A stretch of DNA of 64,000 bases from Clostridium saccharoperbutylacetonicum N1-4(HMT) (GCF_000340885.1 NC_020292.1:72189-136188); one strand, 5' to 3'. Shown: positions 36,672 to 46,728, counted from the stretch's first letter. The notes: generated by a model from the letters alone, not told the origin. Program-made: numbers and translations.

Positions 36672-37240
36672 TTAAACAAGACCCTCCATTCCTTAGATTT
36701 AACTTCTACATTCTACATTTTTCTACCACGAATTCGACCTACAATAAGTCATTAAATTATATACAAAATTAAATAAATATTTAAATTCATTTAATTTTAT
36801 ACCCCACCCCTTTTTACATACATTTTTAACTACTTTTAACTAAACCTTAGCATAGCTTACATTAGTAATTAAGTCAATATACTCAAAATTTAATTATACT
36901 TAATAATTATATCATTTTTTTTATAGCAAAACCATTTAAAGAAAATTTGCCGTAAATTTAAATTTACGTTGCTATTCACTGAGATAATATTCACTTTATT
37001 TTCATAACATACGAAAACTTTAATAAGATTCTCAGAAATATAAGAATATACGAATATAAGAATAAGGAACATACCTAAAATAGGCGTTTAGAAGCCAAGA
37101 ATATAAGAATATATATTCTAAAAAATATATATTCTTATATTCTTAGGATTATGTTGTTAATTTTTATGCGTGAAGTTTTTTATTTAGTAGAAGGTGAGGG
37201 GAGAGGATCAAATTTTTTTAAGAAAATTAATATGTAAATA
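36672..37240. other. Non-coding region with AATATAAGAATA repeats
   Basis: No gene is supported here; the short (-) strand frame at 36890-37072 lacks a ribosome binding site and any protein-like pattern. Three direct copies of AATATAAGAATA stand at 37037, 37053 and 37100, with an inverted copy in the hairpin at 37097-37144. ACGAATTCGACC lies at 36728-36739. Confidence 0.5.
37097..37144. repeat. Perfect 21-bp-arm inverted repeat, A/T-only loop region
   Basis: The left arm runs 37097-37117 and the right arm 37124-37144, exact complements with a six-base loop (CTAAAA). The arms are built from AAGAATATA and ATATATATT units. It could be an operator, a cruciform site or a bidirectional hairpin. A weaker relative lies at 62282-62323, upstream of the ribbon-helix-helix gene. 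Confidence 0.7.
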
Positions 37241-37282
37241 AAAACATACAGCTATGTTATTGATTAACTAGCTGTATGTTTT
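37241..37282. terminator. Bidirectional terminator below the secreted wall-binding gene
   Basis: AAAACATACAGCTA pairs with TAGCTGTATGTTTT (14 bp) and has T-runs on both strands. It lies 87 bp beyond the (-) strand gene ending at 37369. Confidence 0.7.
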
Positions 37283-37368
37283 TTGATTCATATTATATTA
37301 TATAATCAATTATTTGTATTTCTATTATAGTTATACTATTCTAACTAACTTTAAACACTATCTATTGA

Positions 37369-38022
37369 TTACCAATTCATAATTCTCCAATCAGTTGAAT
37401 TTTTGATTTCTCCAACTAAATTACCATTAGAATCATACTCTGGTATATATTTTGCCCTAGTAAAGACTTTAGAATTAGCTGTAAAAGGCTTACCATTTCT
37501 ATCAAATATTTTTCCTTTATCATTTATACAAGGAATTTTGTCATTCTCTTTAGTAACATCATTATAAAGATATAAGTAATCATTATTATAAGTAGAATTT
37601 GCGCTAGCAAAACCGCTTTTTACATCTATATAATATAGTTGGCCATCAATAATAAGTGGTCCATCTATACAGTGTCCATCTTTATCAGCAAACATCCAAA
37701 CATCAGAAAAATAATTTGATTCAGTATCTCTTATAAAACCAGTTGCCATTTTTCCTGAAGCATAAAAGTAATAAGTGTATTTACTACCTGGCATTTCCCA
37801 GTTTTGTCTATTATCAGCCATTTGACCATATTTACCGAAATAATACCATGCGTTATTATAATAAAGCCATTCATTTGTTGCATAACTTCCATCATCTTTT
37901 AAATACTTCCAATAACGATCATATGAAGGTCCACTTTGTTCCCAGATTCCTGCAAAAACTGTAGTAGAACTTGTACACACCATTAATCCAAGCAATATAC
38001 ACCCTATAATTCTTTTTTTCAT
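37369..38022 (-). CDS. Secreted protein with cell-wall-binding repeats
   Basis: I start at MKKRIIGC (38022) because GGGAG is nine bases upstream; the earlier ATG at 38031 is too close to it. The 217-residue product has a clear signal peptide (KKR, a hydrophobic core IIGCILLGLMVC, and a TVFAG cleavage region). Aromatic wall-binding repeats follow (WKYLKDDGSYATNEWLYYNN, AWYYFGKYGQMADNRQNWEM). The second half is less repetitive and has no known domain. It has its own terminator and probably its own promoter. Likely exported to the lysogen's surface; a host-altering or superinfection role is inference. Confidence 0.75.
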   Translation of the reverse strand: MKKRIIGCILLGLMVCTSSTTVFAGIWEQSGPSYDRYWKYLKDDGSYATNEWLYYNNAWYYFGKYGQMADNRQNWEMPGSKYTYYFYASGKMATGFIRDTESNYFSDVWMFADKDGHCIDGPLIIDGQLYYIDVKSGFASANSTYNNDYLYLYNDVTKENDKIPCINDKGKIFDRNGKPFTANSKVFTRAKYIPEYDSNGNLVGEIKNSTDWRIMNW

Positions 38023-38050
38023 CCCTATCATCTCCCTAAAAATATTAAAT

Positions 38051-38082
38051 TCTTTGCAATAGCGTCTCTTCTATTGCAAAGA
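38051..38082 (-). terminator. Terminator of the long reverse-strand tail fibre
   Basis: TCTTTGCAATAG and CTATTGCAAAGA make a perfect 12-bp stem with loop CGTCTCTT. On the (-) strand it is followed by an A/T-rich run. It lies 14 bp past the stop of the 38096 gene. Confidence 0.7.
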
Positions 38083-38095
38083 ACAATTGAAGAAA

Positions 38096-41056
38096 CTAAT
38101 CTAATGTTTCCGTATGAGTGCTATTATACCAATCATAAAGCTTTTTAAAATCTATTGAAAAAGTATTAGCAGGAATCTCTTTACCATTTGCATCTAATTT
38201 CGTATCATCTCTACCATCTATTGCAAAAGTTATTCTATTAAAATTAAAATTGCACCTAAGAGGTAAGTATTTGCCATCTACCTTCTCTTCTGCTATAAGT
38301 GCTATAGCCCAATCTGCATCTCTATCTTCTCCATTTTTTCTTTGAACCCCTAGCCCTACACTTGTCTTATTAGTTGCACCATATAAATATCCACCATGTT
38401 TTGCATCAGAAGCAGTACTATAGAATTTTACTCCACAGAAAGTTTCTCCTCCTCCATCTTTATTTTTTTCCTCAAATCCTTTAGGTGCTCCATTTTTTAA
38501 TGCCTTCCCATCATATTGAATCCACAAAGACCCATTCATAGTATCTCCAGTTTTCTTTACGAAATTACCTAATGCTGCATTTAATGCCTTAACTAAATCT
38601 TCAAGCAATCCCTTTATTTTTTTCAATACCTCCCATACATCTCCAATGTCTGTCCATATTTTCTCAACTTCATCATTTACTGCAGCCAATAAATCGTTTA
38701 TTTGATCTTGAATATTTCCCCGAATACCTTTCAAGCTATTTAGTTCTGTTATTGTAATACCACTTTCTTCAACGCAAGAAGTGCCTATAGAACTTTTACA
38801 ATTTTCTATTGTTCTATTTTCAGGAACACCTGTTACAAGAACCCTTGAACCTTTTCTTCTTGGCGCTTCTCCTGTGTCTGGATTTATATCTGTTGGCTCA
38901 CAATGCCTTACCATATTATCATCAGCAGCATAAACTTTTCCTTCTTTATCTGTAAGCATTACTTTATTTGCATTATCCATACCTTGATCAATTGCTACAT
39001 AATTCTTAAAGTTCTTCCAGATTTGATCTGCTTCTAAGGTAAGTTCCCAAATTCTTCTTTCATAGTCATAATGCCTGTGTCGAACACTTGCATATCTATT
39101 ATCATATATAGATTTTGGTCTTATATAACGTGTTGCAGCTGGCATTTCTCCTGTTGGTACACATTCATTAAAATTATACATAAGGCATGCACTTGACATA
39201 TATGGCTGAATTCTTATTTCTGTTTTTTCATCTATTGCCATATATAATTCAAATATATGAGTTACTACTTGAAGCCCATCTAGTGGTTCCACTATTGTAT
39301 TTACATGATATAATCTCATAATATCAATATAAGTTTGATATTTATCCCCTTGATCTGCATCATTATTCTTTGGGAATGGCTTTCTCATTCTCTTTGTTTC
39401 ATTATATGGCTCAGCTTCTTGAATAGTTTTTGGTAACTCTTGGTAATTACCACGAATTTTAGTTTCTAGATCTATTCTTGATAATGGACCAGTATGCACA
39501 TCTGTAATCGCTTCAACATCTTCGTCTCTATATTCCAAGTGAGGAATAGGATCATCTTTAAAATCATGTCTTCTTTCACTTCCTTGTTCAATAAGAGGGT
39601 CTAACTGACTTAACTCAGTAAAATTGAAGTTTGCATTACTAGAATCTTTATCTGAAGACTTTCCGCCCTCACCATCAGATGAGCTCGAACCTCCTGGTCC
39701 TGAACCTCCACTTGGATCCGAATCTCCATCTGCCATAGCAAGACCTAATTCCTTCAAACGTGCAAGTTCACTTTCTAAAGCTAGTTTATAATCATTTCCA
39801 TAAGCTAACTTTAGTTCTCTTAACCTTTTAGCTTTTTCCACATCAGGTTTTGTAAAATACAAGTTTGCCATTGCACTTTTAGTACCACCAGATAATTCAT
39901 TTGTAACATCATTTTGATAATTTTTTGTTCCTGTATTACCGCTATAACTCCAGCTATATTGCGGGAAATTAGGATAGCTTGCAGAATATCCATCAATAAC
40001 TGCACCCGAAGCATCTTTATCTCCATTTTCATCATCTGTATCCCAATTTCTTTTATCATCCTTGGTATAGCCTTTGTTTAAATTAGAGTCCATATCCTCA
40101 TAACTAGGAGTAGTATAGACATCTTTTTCTGATAAAAATGGCAAGGTTTCATCATGTAAACTTACATAAAAATATTTTCTTATACCATTCCAAGCATCAT
40201 TCATTGTAGTATCTTTTGTATATAATGGATCTTCAAATAATCCAACATGGAAATCAAAAGTTGTTGCATTATCATTTTTAAGTAAAGTAACGCAGCCCCT
40301 TAAAGCTCCATTATACACACCTTCTGTTAAAAGGTTAGTTGTATGAAATACATCTGGGTCGTATTCGTCTAAGAATTGTGGGGTATTTGCCTTAAATTGA
40401 TCTCTTATATCAAGTGTTGCAAGAGCTTGATTTAAAGAATTTATATTTTTTGCAGGAATAGTTACATTTCCTCCTGGAACTACAACATCTTTAGGATCTA
40501 CTCCAAAGACACCATTTCCACTATATTCAAATACGCCTCCATAAGCTGGTTTTCCCTCATGAGTATAGTCTAAATCTGATCTATTACCCATAATTCTTCT
40601 TGTAGTAAAGGTAGCTATTTTTACCCAATTCTTTTCATCAGTTGTTTTAGGATCTTTATTAACTTGATGAAGAAAATGATGATAACCATACCTATCTTTA
40701 AATTCAGTAGCATGTCTACCATCAAGTAAATCTGCATTTAGTCCTGAATTTGGACCATCATTTGTTTCGTTCCATATTTTATAATCATTAAAAGTAATGG
40801 CAGGAACTGCGCCACTATCATCTGCTGTACATACAAAGTTTAGCAAATGTCTATCAATAGCAAAATTACCCTGAGCCTCAGTTGCTTTAAACCTTAAAGT
40901 AAAATTAGCATCCTCTCCATCTGACTCTTGAATATCTCCTCCAAATTTAATAGCCATTAAAGCTCCGCTATTATCAAAACTATCGCGTAGCAATAAATTA
41001 TTTGTAAGTACCTTTGATGTTTGTTCTTCTTGTAATATAGTGCTGTTATCAGCCAC
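38096..41056 (-). CDS. Long tail-fibre protein, reverse-strand module
   Basis: I prefer GTG 41056 as start because AGAAGGTG sits six bases upstream; the frame itself is open to a GTG at 41065 that lies within that site. The roughly 986-residue protein carries two fibre signatures. SGLNADLLDGRHATEFKD at about residues 125-142 matches the L-D-A-D-x-L-D-G-x-H-A phage fibre motif. FVKKTGDTMNGSLWIQYDG near residue 855 matches the K-x-G-D-T-M-x-G repeat. A low-complexity Gly/Ser/Asp stretch (GDSDPSGGSGPGGSSSSDGE) lies near 447, and a helical region (QDQINDLLAAVNDEVEKIW) near 795. It is the only virion-type gene in the right half, suggesting a separate expression class. Confidence 0.75.
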   Translation of the reverse strand: MADNSTILQEEQTSKVLTNNLLLRDSFDNSGALMAIKFGGDIQESDGEDANFTLRFKATEAQGNFAIDRHLLNFVCTADDSGAVPAITFNDYKIWNETNDGPNSGLNADLLDGRHATEFKDRYGYHHFLHQVNKDPKTTDEKNWVKIATFTTRRIMGNRSDLDYTHEGKPAYGGVFEYSGNGVFGVDPKDVVVPGGNVTIPAKNINSLNQALATLDIRDQFKANTPQFLDEYDPDVFHTTNLLTEGVYNGALRGCVTLLKNDNATTFDFHVGLFEDPLYTKDTTMNDAWNGIRKYFYVSLHDETLPFLSEKDVYTTPSYEDMDSNLNKGYTKDDKRNWDTDDENGDKDASGAVIDGYSASYPNFPQYSWSYSGNTGTKNYQNDVTNELSGGTKSAMANLYFTKPDVEKAKRLRELKLAYGNDYKLALESELARLKELGLAMADGDSDPSGGSGPGGSSSSDGEGGKSSDKDSSNANFNFTELSQLDPLIEQGSERRHDFKDDPIPHLEYRDEDVEAITDVHTGPLSRIDLETKIRGNYQELPKTIQEAEPYNETKRMRKPFPKNNDADQGDKYQTYIDIMRLYHVNTIVEPLDGLQVVTHIFELYMAIDEKTEIRIQPYMSSACLMYNFNECVPTGEMPAATRYIRPKSIYDNRYASVRHRHYDYERRIWELTLEADQIWKNFKNYVAIDQGMDNANKVMLTDKEGKVYAADDNMVRHCEPTDINPDTGEAPRRKGSRVLVTGVPENRTIENCKSSIGTSCVEESGITITELNSLKGIRGNIQDQINDLLAAVNDEVEKIWTDIGDVWEVLKKIKGLLEDLVKALNAALGNFVKKTGDTMNGSLWIQYDGKALKNGAPKGFEEKNKDGGGETFCGVKFYSTASDAKHGGYLYGATNKTSVGLGVQRKNGEDRDADWAIALIAEEKVDGKYLPLRCNFNFNRITFAIDGRDDTKLDANGKEIPANTFSIDFKKLYDWYNSTHTETLD

Positions 41057-42231
41057 AATATTCACCTTCTATTAATTTTAGTAACTCTTCGTAATCAGAC
41101 GAATCTGTTCCGCCCTGGAATTGTTATCTATTCATATGCTTTTTGCATACCTGTATTTTTATTATATTACATTTATATAGAATAATATAGTTATTTCTGT
41201 CAAATTTTATATTGAAAGTAATTTCTTCTATATAATTTAATTGATTTAATATATATACATATTTAGCTATATATATATTGAACTTTCTCTATAACGAAAT
41301 AGAAATATTTTCAAATTTATATTTTTTCAAATCAGATTTATACTAGTTTTATTTAATTTTCAAATCCAAAAATTTGCCACAATCTATGCATAGTCGATTT
41401 CGAAAAAAAAACCTCTTTATTTAATTTTTTATAATTCCGCTCAAACCATTGAAAAATACCATTTTTTTATTTCGGGAAATTTACATTTCCCGAAAACACA
41501 CTTTTTAGTAACGCTATTTTTACCTGTTTCATCAAAATTCAAACTAGATTTATTTTACTCTTGAATACAATTCTTTCTCACAACAAATATATCCCTATAT
41601 AATAATTCGGCTTTCACAATGTAATATTTTTTCCTTTTTTGTAAATAATATAGGGTGATAATTTTGTTTTTTTGAGATTTATAATATTAAATTAAATAAA
41701 TAAATAAAATTATTTGTTTAATTTGTTGAAATATGGAACAATTAACTATATTTTTTAAATTAACATATATTATAAAATAAAATAAGCATCACAAAACAAT
41801 TTATTTTTTGGCTATTCTGTGATACTTATTTATATATTTAGCTGCTATATTTATAGAAAGAGAGATTATTAACATTATGTGCTTACTTAATAGGAGTTTA
41901 ATGCGTTTAAATTTATGGATAGAATACATAATTAAATATTAGCAGCATAAATTCAATTTTTGTGGGAGATGAAAGCCAAAGAACATATTATTAATACATT
42001 TACTTTAGCTTTCAAGGTATATTATAGATAACGAATAAAAATGGATGAGATTCAACGTTTCTATAGAGTTTAAAATTGAAAAACTATATGTCGAAATCGA
42101 CTTTAAACTTCAAAAACTTCATCATCTATACTTATAGGGATACGGTGCCCGTTAATGGGCTTTATGGTGTATTGCATATTTATTATAACACTTATATTTT
42201 TGTATTACAATAACATTTTATATATTTTTTT
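41057..42231. other. 1.2-kb non-coding region
   Basis: No gene is supported on either strand. It holds a GC-richer palindrome at 41470-41495 (TTTCGGGAAAT / ATTTCCCGAAA, loop TTAC), a 14-bp hairpin with one mismatch at 41780-41831 (AAATAAGCATCACA), GTCGATTTCGAA at 41393-41404, GTCGAAATCGAC at 42090-42101, and GCCC-GTTAAT-GGGC at 42147-42160. It is the upstream region of the long fibre gene and could also be a replication or control locus. Confidence 0.5.
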
Positions 42232-42708
42232 CTAATTTTTCTTATTATTGTATGTTTCCATCATTGTCTTTATAATATTTATGCTTTGTTTCTTTTCCAA
42301 TATGGATTTAAGTACCTGATCCATAAATGTCGTTCTGAAAATATAATATTTTACTAAAGTATATAAATCAGAGGAATATCCATTAATAATATTATTAGAA
42401 ATATAACTTTTAACTAACCCTTTTATATCATTCTCTGTAACCTTATACCCTAAGTTTTGTTGCTGATGCTTAATTATAGAAAAGTATTCAATTTCTGCAT
42501 TCCTTAAATCCATATTAGCAAGCTCCAGCTTTCGTTTAAAATTTGAATAATCAAAGCTTGCTTCTGTGTGAAGGTTGTCCAGCCTGCTTACAATTCCCAT
42601 AACTTCAATTGGTGTTGGCTTTAATGGAATGACTATGGAATTAATTTTTAAAAGATATTCATTTTCTTTATCTTCCCATTCTTTATTTGTATAAGTTGAC
42701 TGAATCAT
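42232..42708 (-). CDS. Unrecognised 158-residue protein
   Basis: The (-) strand frame starts at ATG 42708 behind GGAGGACTATT and ends just before the 1.2-kb non-coding region. The protein is mostly helical and polar (FDYSNFKRKLELANMDLRNA; YSSDLYTLVKYYIFRTTFMD), with no membrane segment or known motif. It lies 12 bases after the preceding gene, so the two are probably co-transcribed. A role in DNA metabolism or virion assembly is equally possible; I do not recognise the family. Confidence 0.55.
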   Translation of the reverse strand: MIQSTYTNKEWEDKENEYLLKINSIVIPLKPTPIEVMGIVSRLDNLHTEASFDYSNFKRKLELANMDLRNAEIEYFSIIKHQQQNLGYKVTENDIKGLVKSYISNNIINGYSSDLYTLVKYYIFRTTFMDQVLKSILEKKQSINIIKTMMETYNNKKN

Positions 42709-42720
42709 AATAGTCCTCCA

Positions 42721-43251
42721 TTAACTTATATTACCCATTTTATTTTCTAAAGCAGCATATTCCATTAGAAGCTTAAATTTATCATTAACATATTTATATT
42801 CTGGTGTGTCTTTTTTATTGAAATCACTTATTCCAGAAACTAATATTTCTAATTCTTTCTCAGATAAAGCTGGTCCAGAGCAATTATCAAATCCAAGATA
42901 TATAATTTTTCTCGGTTTAATTATTTGAATTTCCTTTTCAAGTAACTTATTATTTATCATGTCATCATTTGTCTTTTCATAAAGCGTTAAGTATATATCA
43001 TAAAAATCTGCACCATTTCTATCGTAAAATTCCTTTATTCTTTCTTCTATAATACTGAGTTTAGATTCATTCAAGTTAATAGCAATTATTGTATCAGCTG
43101 CATAATTGCCAAATAATGAATCCTTGAGTATAAAATTCTTCCTTACAACATCAAAAATCTTTTGTATAATTTCACCATTAGCAAAATATTTATCTTCAAT
43201 TCCTTTATTCACAATATGTAAAGAATTGAAATTTTCCTCGTTGTTCTTCAT
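42721..43251 (-). CDS. Unrecognised 176-residue protein
   Basis: The frame begins at ATG 43251 with AAGAAAGGAATAGATGTAATA upstream. The N-terminal half is helical, the centre alternates strand and helix (DFYDIYLTLYEKTNDDMINN; PRKIIYLGFDNCSGPALSEK), and the end is a long helix. No catalytic pattern is recognised. It belongs to the run 48,052 to 42,232 that includes the polymerase gene. Function unknown. Confidence 0.55.
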   Translation of the reverse strand: MKNNEENFNSLHIVNKGIEDKYFANGEIIQKIFDVVRKNFILKDSLFGNYAADTIIAINLNESKLSIIEERIKEFYDRNGADFYDIYLTLYEKTNDDMINNKLLEKEIQIIKPRKIIYLGFDNCSGPALSEKELEILVSGISDFNKKDTPEYKYVNDKFKLLMEYAALENKMGNIS

Positions 43252-43311
43252 TATTACATCTATTCCTTTCTTAAAGCAAAAAATATCCCAAATTTTCGTT
43301 TTAGAGAAGTT

Positions 43312-43578
43312 TTACAAATGCTTTATATAATCAGCAATTAGATCCAAAGACTCCTCATCTATTTTTTTATCTGATTTCATCTTTTCTATTAAAATTAATA
43401 AATTGAAAATATCTTTTTTGTTTATATCAAAACTATTTATCATAAAATCTTGCTGCTCTTTTGTAATTTTAATTGTTTCAAGAAAATCATATATTATTAC
43501 TTGAACAGGATCATTATAGCCCTCTCCAACAAGATATTTAAAATAATAGGCCACTGCACTTTTAAAATAATCCTTCAT
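43312..43578 (-). CDS. Small helical protein downstream of the polymerase gene
   Basis: This 88-residue protein starts at ATG 43578 with AGGAGAGGTTTTATAAA upstream, a strong site. It is helical throughout (KSAVAYYFKYLVGEGYNDPV; DIFNLLILIEKMKSDKKIDE) and has no known motif. It lies 48 bases after the DnaE gene and could be an accessory factor for it, or an unrelated passenger; that is inference from order only. Confidence 0.55.
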   Translation of the reverse strand: MKDYFKSAVAYYFKYLVGEGYNDPVQVIIYDFLETIKITKEQQDFMINSFDINKKDIFNLLILIEKMKSDKKIDEESLDLIADYIKHL

Positions 43579-43626
43579 TTTATAAAACCTCTCCTAAAAT
43601 TTTATTTTATCAAAAGCTTCAGTTCC

Positions 43627-46600
43627 TCATGATCTTACGTCTCCTGAAGCATTATATCCCAAAGTTTCTAACTCCCATTGTAATTTTTTCTCTCTATTAA
43701 AGTTTTTTTCTTCTAATAACTCACTTTCTAATTCCTTCTTTTTATTTCTAAACTTTATAAAATCGTTAAATAATTTGTATCTGTTAAGTTCAAACCTATC
43801 AAAAGCTCCAGCTTTAATAAGTGCTGTCACATTTCTTTTAGAGAATGGATTTCTCACATTTATCACTATTTTTCCATTTTTATCACGCTTTCGTGTGACA
43901 TTAGCATAGTTTTTACTAAGTTCTTTTCTTAAGGTACCATTATTTACATCATCTAAAGTCCTTTTTAAAAAATCATCAAAAGAAGTAAAAGGTCCATCAA
44001 TTTTTATTAAAACTCTAACTGAATCAAGTACAGTTTTTCCAATTTCTTTTATTCCAAGAAGACCAAACCTTATACTTTTATCTCCATTGTTTAAACCAAC
44101 ATTAAAATCTGCCTTAGATTCATTTATATCAGGAGGAAAAATTTTAATATGTCTCTGTTTAACCTCTCCTAAGGTTTTTGTAATCTCTTCTGTTTTTCCA
44201 TCCATAGCATAAAAATTCATACATGCTGCTGCATATTCTGCTGGATAATATAAACTAAGCCAAGCTGTCTTATAGGCTAAAAATGCATAGGCATAAGAAT
44301 GGGATTTATTAAAACAGTATGCTGCAGAAGTTTCTATATTTTTAAAAACCCTTAAAGCTTCTTCTTCCGAAAAACCAAGCCTTAATGCGCCAACGCAATA
44401 CTTTGAAGGTTCCTTTGAAATTCCGCATACCTCTCCTTTTTCATTAAATAAGGACTGTTTTCCATAAACAAATTCATTTCTAATTTCTGCTATCCTTCCC
44501 TTATCCTTTTTGGCTATGGTCTTTCTTATTCTCAAGTCTGCATTTCCAAGACTGTAACCAGCCATAACTTGTCCAAGTTTTATAAGTTGTTCCTGATAAA
44601 TCAAAACACCTTTCGTGTCTTTGCCTACAGAATCTATTAAATTATTTTCTATATCTCTTCCCATAACTGCAGCCTTATATTTATCAACCATTGATTTTCC
44701 ATCAACACCTTTAGCTAAAGGCCCTGGGCGATTGCAGGCATTTACTGTACTGAGTCCATCTAAATCCGATACCTTAAAGTCTCTTATCATTTGTGTTGCC
44801 ACATATTTAGACATTTGAAATATATTCTTTGTATTTCCATTCCTTAAAAAGCGGTAAACTTTTTCGTCATTTGTATCATCACTTTGAAACCATCTTCTTT
44901 CAAGTCCTATAGTCTTCATAGCTTCTTTTATAATGCTCAACGACTTTAATCCAAGAACATCAATCTTCAAGCCATGAAGATAATGAATTCCTTCCATATT
45001 AAATTGAGATACCAATAAAACAGCAGATTCACTACCAACCATAAGAGGCATGTGCTTTTTTATTTTTTGAGATGAAATAACAACTCCTCCTGCGTGAATA
45101 CTCACTTTGCTTATTCCACCGCATAGCTTTTTTACAGCCCTTTCAAGCTTCCTGTCTCTAGCAAATAACTTTTGAAGCTTATCATAAATAATAGCTGCTT
45201 GATTAATTTCTCTTTGTGATAACTTGTTATGATTATAGGGATTTTTTTTAATATCTTCTAAGAGCTCATAGGTCACACTTTCCCCGCCTAAAAAATCTGG
45301 GATATTCCTTGTAATATCATTCTTAAATTTATTATCATAGCCATTGTTTCTTGCCAAAACTGCTTTGATTGCACTTTTTATTTTATACTTATTAAAAGCT
45401 GCAATCTGGCAGACATATTCAATTCCATATTTGTTTTGAAAATATTCAATAGCCTCTTTCCTGTCTACACTAGATACATCTGTGTCTATATCTGGCTCAT
45501 CCATTCTTTCAGGATTTAAAAACCTTTCAAAAATAAGATTATTTTTAACAGGATCAATATTTGTTATATCTAAACAGTAAGCAATTAAACTTCCAGTACA
45601 AGAACCTCTTCCTGGTCCTAAAAGAATATCATTATTTTTACAATATCGACACCAATCCCACAATATTAAAAAATAACTACTGTATCCCATAGATGTAATT
45701 ATTGTATATTCATAATTTAGTCTTTTAATATATTTTTTTATGGAGCTTGTCTTCTTTCCTAATAAAAATTTCTTTTTAAACCCTAAAAACATTTCCTTTT
45801 TTAAATAACTATTAGGAGTATATCCCTTTGGACACTTAAAGGATGGCATAAGGCTTTTTGTACCCTTTGGAGTAATATCCACATTGCACTTATCAGCAAT
45901 CTTTCCTGTATTTTCAACTGCTTCGAGGGGGATATCATTTCCTTTGCACCAGCTTATCATCTCTTCAGGAGTTCTCATATGGCTATTTACCTTAGAAACT
46001 TCCATATTATTTATAGATTTTAAAATATCCTGATATTCTTTATCTTCTTTATAAATATAATGAGTGTCTCCCGTAATCACCAAAGGCAAACCAGTTTCCT
46101 TATGAATTTTTAATAGAGCTCTATTTATGCACATTACTTCATCACAATCATCATAAGGCAATATTTCTAAGTAAAATTCATCAAAAATATTTTGAAAATA
46201 TAAGGCTAAATCCTTTGCTTCTTCATATTGATCATTTATAATAAAATGCCCTATTTTGCTGTATAATCCACCACTTAAGGCTATAATCCCTCTTCCATGC
46301 TCCTCCAAATAACCTTCCTCAGCTGATGGCATTTCATAAGAAGGAAGTTTTACTTTATGTATTCCTGCCTCTGTGGTTATTGCATACAAATTTTCTAACC
46401 CTTCCTCATTTGCTGCAAGAAGAACCAAATGATATATTTCTTCATATTTTAATTTTGCTATGTCAATGTAACTATCAATATGATAGATTTCATTTCCATA
46501 AATAGGCTTCAATTTTTTACAAATATTATTCTCCACTTGTTCTATGCAGGCCTTATGATAATCTATTAATCCATACATATTTGAATTATCAGTTAAAGCA

Positions 46601-46728
46601 AAGGCCACTATTTCATGCTCTCCATTGGAATTATTATATTCATTAATAGCCTTAACATACTCTACTGGAGGAGTTAGAGAATCCTTTATTGAAAACTTAG
46701 TATGATTGTGAAGCAATGCGTATCTCAT
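43627..46728 (-). CDS. dnaE: DNA polymerase III alpha subunit, DnaE type
   Basis: ATG 46728 follows AGGAGAGGATGAC. The 1033-residue C-family polymerase has a PHP domain at the N-terminus (His7/His9 in LLHNHTKFS), the fingers/palm block GPGRGSCTGSLIAYCLDITN (371-390), and catalytic Asp413 and Asp415 in EPDIDTD. A third Asp590 is in LKIDVLGLKSL; HAGGVVIS and YCFNKSHSYAYAF are also conserved. In the second PHP motif the usual T-D-H-G is T-D-N-S (Asn48), so metal-dependent proofreading by PHP may be lost; D221/H223 in GDTHYI remain. The protein is shorter than cellular DnaE and ends soon after the helix-hairpin-helix region, without an obvious OB or tau-binding part. Probably replicates the element. 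Confidence 0.9.
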   Translation of the reverse strand: MRYALLHNHTKFSIKDSLTPPVEYVKAINEYNNSNGEHEIVAFALTDNSNMYGLIDYHKACIEQVENNICKKLKPIYGNEIYHIDSYIDIAKLKYEEIYHLVLLAANEEGLENLYAITTEAGIHKVKLPSYEMPSAEEGYLEEHGRGIIALSGGLYSKIGHFIINDQYEEAKDLALYFQNIFDEFYLEILPYDDCDEVMCINRALLKIHKETGLPLVITGDTHYIYKEDKEYQDILKSINNMEVSKVNSHMRTPEEMISWCKGNDIPLEAVENTGKIADKCNVDITPKGTKSLMPSFKCPKGYTPNSYLKKEMFLGFKKKFLLGKKTSSIKKYIKRLNYEYTIITSMGYSSYFLILWDWCRYCKNNDILLGPGRGSCTGSLIAYCLDITNIDPVKNNLIFERFLNPERMDEPDIDTDVSSVDRKEAIEYFQNKYGIEYVCQIAAFNKYKIKSAIKAVLARNNGYDNKFKNDITRNIPDFLGGESVTYELLEDIKKNPYNHNKLSQREINQAAIIYDKLQKLFARDRKLERAVKKLCGGISKVSIHAGGVVISSQKIKKHMPLMVGSESAVLLVSQFNMEGIHYLHGLKIDVLGLKSLSIIKEAMKTIGLERRWFQSDDTNDEKVYRFLRNGNTKNIFQMSKYVATQMIRDFKVSDLDGLSTVNACNRPGPLAKGVDGKSMVDKYKAAVMGRDIENNLIDSVGKDTKGVLIYQEQLIKLGQVMAGYSLGNADLRIRKTIAKKDKGRIAEIRNEFVYGKQSLFNEKGEVCGISKEPSKYCVGALRLGFSEEEALRVFKNIETSAAYCFNKSHSYAYAFLAYKTAWLSLYYPAEYAAACMNFYAMDGKTEEITKTLGEVKQRHIKIFPPDINESKADFNVGLNNGDKSIRFGLLGIKEIGKTVLDSVRVLIKIDGPFTSFDDFLKRTLDDVNNGTLRKELSKNYANVTRKRDKNGKIVINVRNPFSKRNVTALIKAGAFDRFELNRYKLFNDFIKFRNKKKELESELLEEKNFNREKKLQWELETLGYNASGDVRS

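Noticed and set aside
36890..37072. 60-residue (-) strand frame in the gap near the PadR-like gene
   Set aside because: No ribosome binding site, A/T-driven composition and overlap with repeat DNA make a real gene unlikely.
42147..42160. GCCC-GTTAAT-GGGC hairpin as a terminator
   Set aside because: Stem of four to six pairs without a T-run in either direction; kept only as a feature of the non-coding block.
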